Origin: Paragorgia papillata
Lineage: Eukaryota; Cnidaria; Anthozoa; Scleralcyonacea; Coralliidae
Direction of reading: 5' to 3'
Length of the DNA stretch: 64,000 nucleotides
Assembly: GCA_035771165.1 (NCBI GenBank)
Contig: JAWNZC010000014.1
Location: 2,269,001 to 2,333,000 of the forward strand
Positions within the stretch are counted from its first letter, which is position 1, and the number at the start of each line of letters is the position of its first letter. The notes beneath the pieces are model-generated. The model ran no database searches. It saw only the letters and a program-made list of their open reading frames with translations, and was not told the DNA's origin. Shown here piece by piece: positions 63,722 to 64,000 of this stretch. The position numbers and the translations under genes are program-made.

Positions 63722-64000
63722 AACTCTATAAATTAAAACTCCGATTTAAATGGATACTTCTTGACTTTTATTTAAAAAAAGTACCTCTCTTAACGCTTAA
63801 TTACCTTCATATAAAAATGCATGGGCAACTTTAAACAGGAGAACACTCAATTAACACATTTCAGTTTGTTGATAACTTGTTCTCGGCTATTTCGTCAACT
63901 TTTTGTCTGTTGAGTATCGTTATTAACATTTTCACTGTTCCACAAGTTAACGCGAAGTCTTGCATCTGACATGAAAATTCTCTCGCGCGTCTTACTTAAA

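Larger units (their letters stand above)
62338..64000. other. non-coding DNA with short repeats
   Basis: No convincing exon. Apart from the elements listed separately, it is AT-rich sequence. The small frame at 63476-63661 has no recognisable motif. Confidence 0.4.

Overview
The window is AT-rich nuclear DNA of a metazoan, most likely an early-branching marine invertebrate such as a sponge or cnidarian. The evidence is a spliced ORC3-like first exon at the left edge, eukaryotic tRNA genes, non-LTR retrotransposons with APE-type endonucleases, and many eukaryotic cut-and-paste miniatures (MITEs). There are no bacterial operons. Species cannot be told from the sequence alone.

Layout. 1-700: the tail of an unidentified + strand gene with a poly(A) signal, then ORC3 exon 1 on the - strand. 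1490-5795: antisense non-LTR retrotransposon relics. 5796-60048: a 54-kb array built from repeats that each carry a tRNA-Ser and a tRNA-Cys (or Cys-derived) gene. I count 31 Ser-type loci, 13 Cys loci, 18 diverged Cys-derived loci and 3 short Cys fragments. The Ser loci share one body but carry CGA, AGA, TGA and rarer anticodons. About a dozen Ser and five Cys copies look intact or nearly so; the others are pseudogenes. 60060-64000: more LINE debris, palindromic MITEs and short-repeat clusters, with no recognisable gene.

Mobile DNA inside the array. Three non-LTR families occur: an RTE-like one with 'craniofacial development protein 2-like' endonuclease ORFs, a Jockey/CR1-like one, and a third RT family that always starts next to a tRNA-Ser pseudogene. 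DNA elements include a 4.8-kb TA-flanked element with AAGAA/TTCTT hairpin arrays (26568-31394), a TIR element carrying a RecQ-like helicase piece (17969-18507), a hAT-type MITE splitting a tRNA-Ser gene (38249-38842), a Harbinger-type MITE, TTAA-flanked 93-bp MITEs, and a TA-flanked MITE that has been copied along with the array spacers. A 4.46-kb insertion at 53081-57541 has A1-internal-B1-A2-B2 split direct repeats and no target duplication, the layout of DIRS/Ngaro/PAT tyrosine-recombinase retroelements.

Array history. Spacers, MITEs and LINE junctions recur together, so the array grew by unequal exchange and segmental duplication: a 2.96-kb unit is repeated at 44457 and 48057, and the block 11615-19745 is inverted. 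The RTE-like and Jockey/CR1-like relics lie antisense to the adjoining tRNA genes, while the third family reads with them. All functional statements rest on reading sequence by eye; no search or folding program was run.
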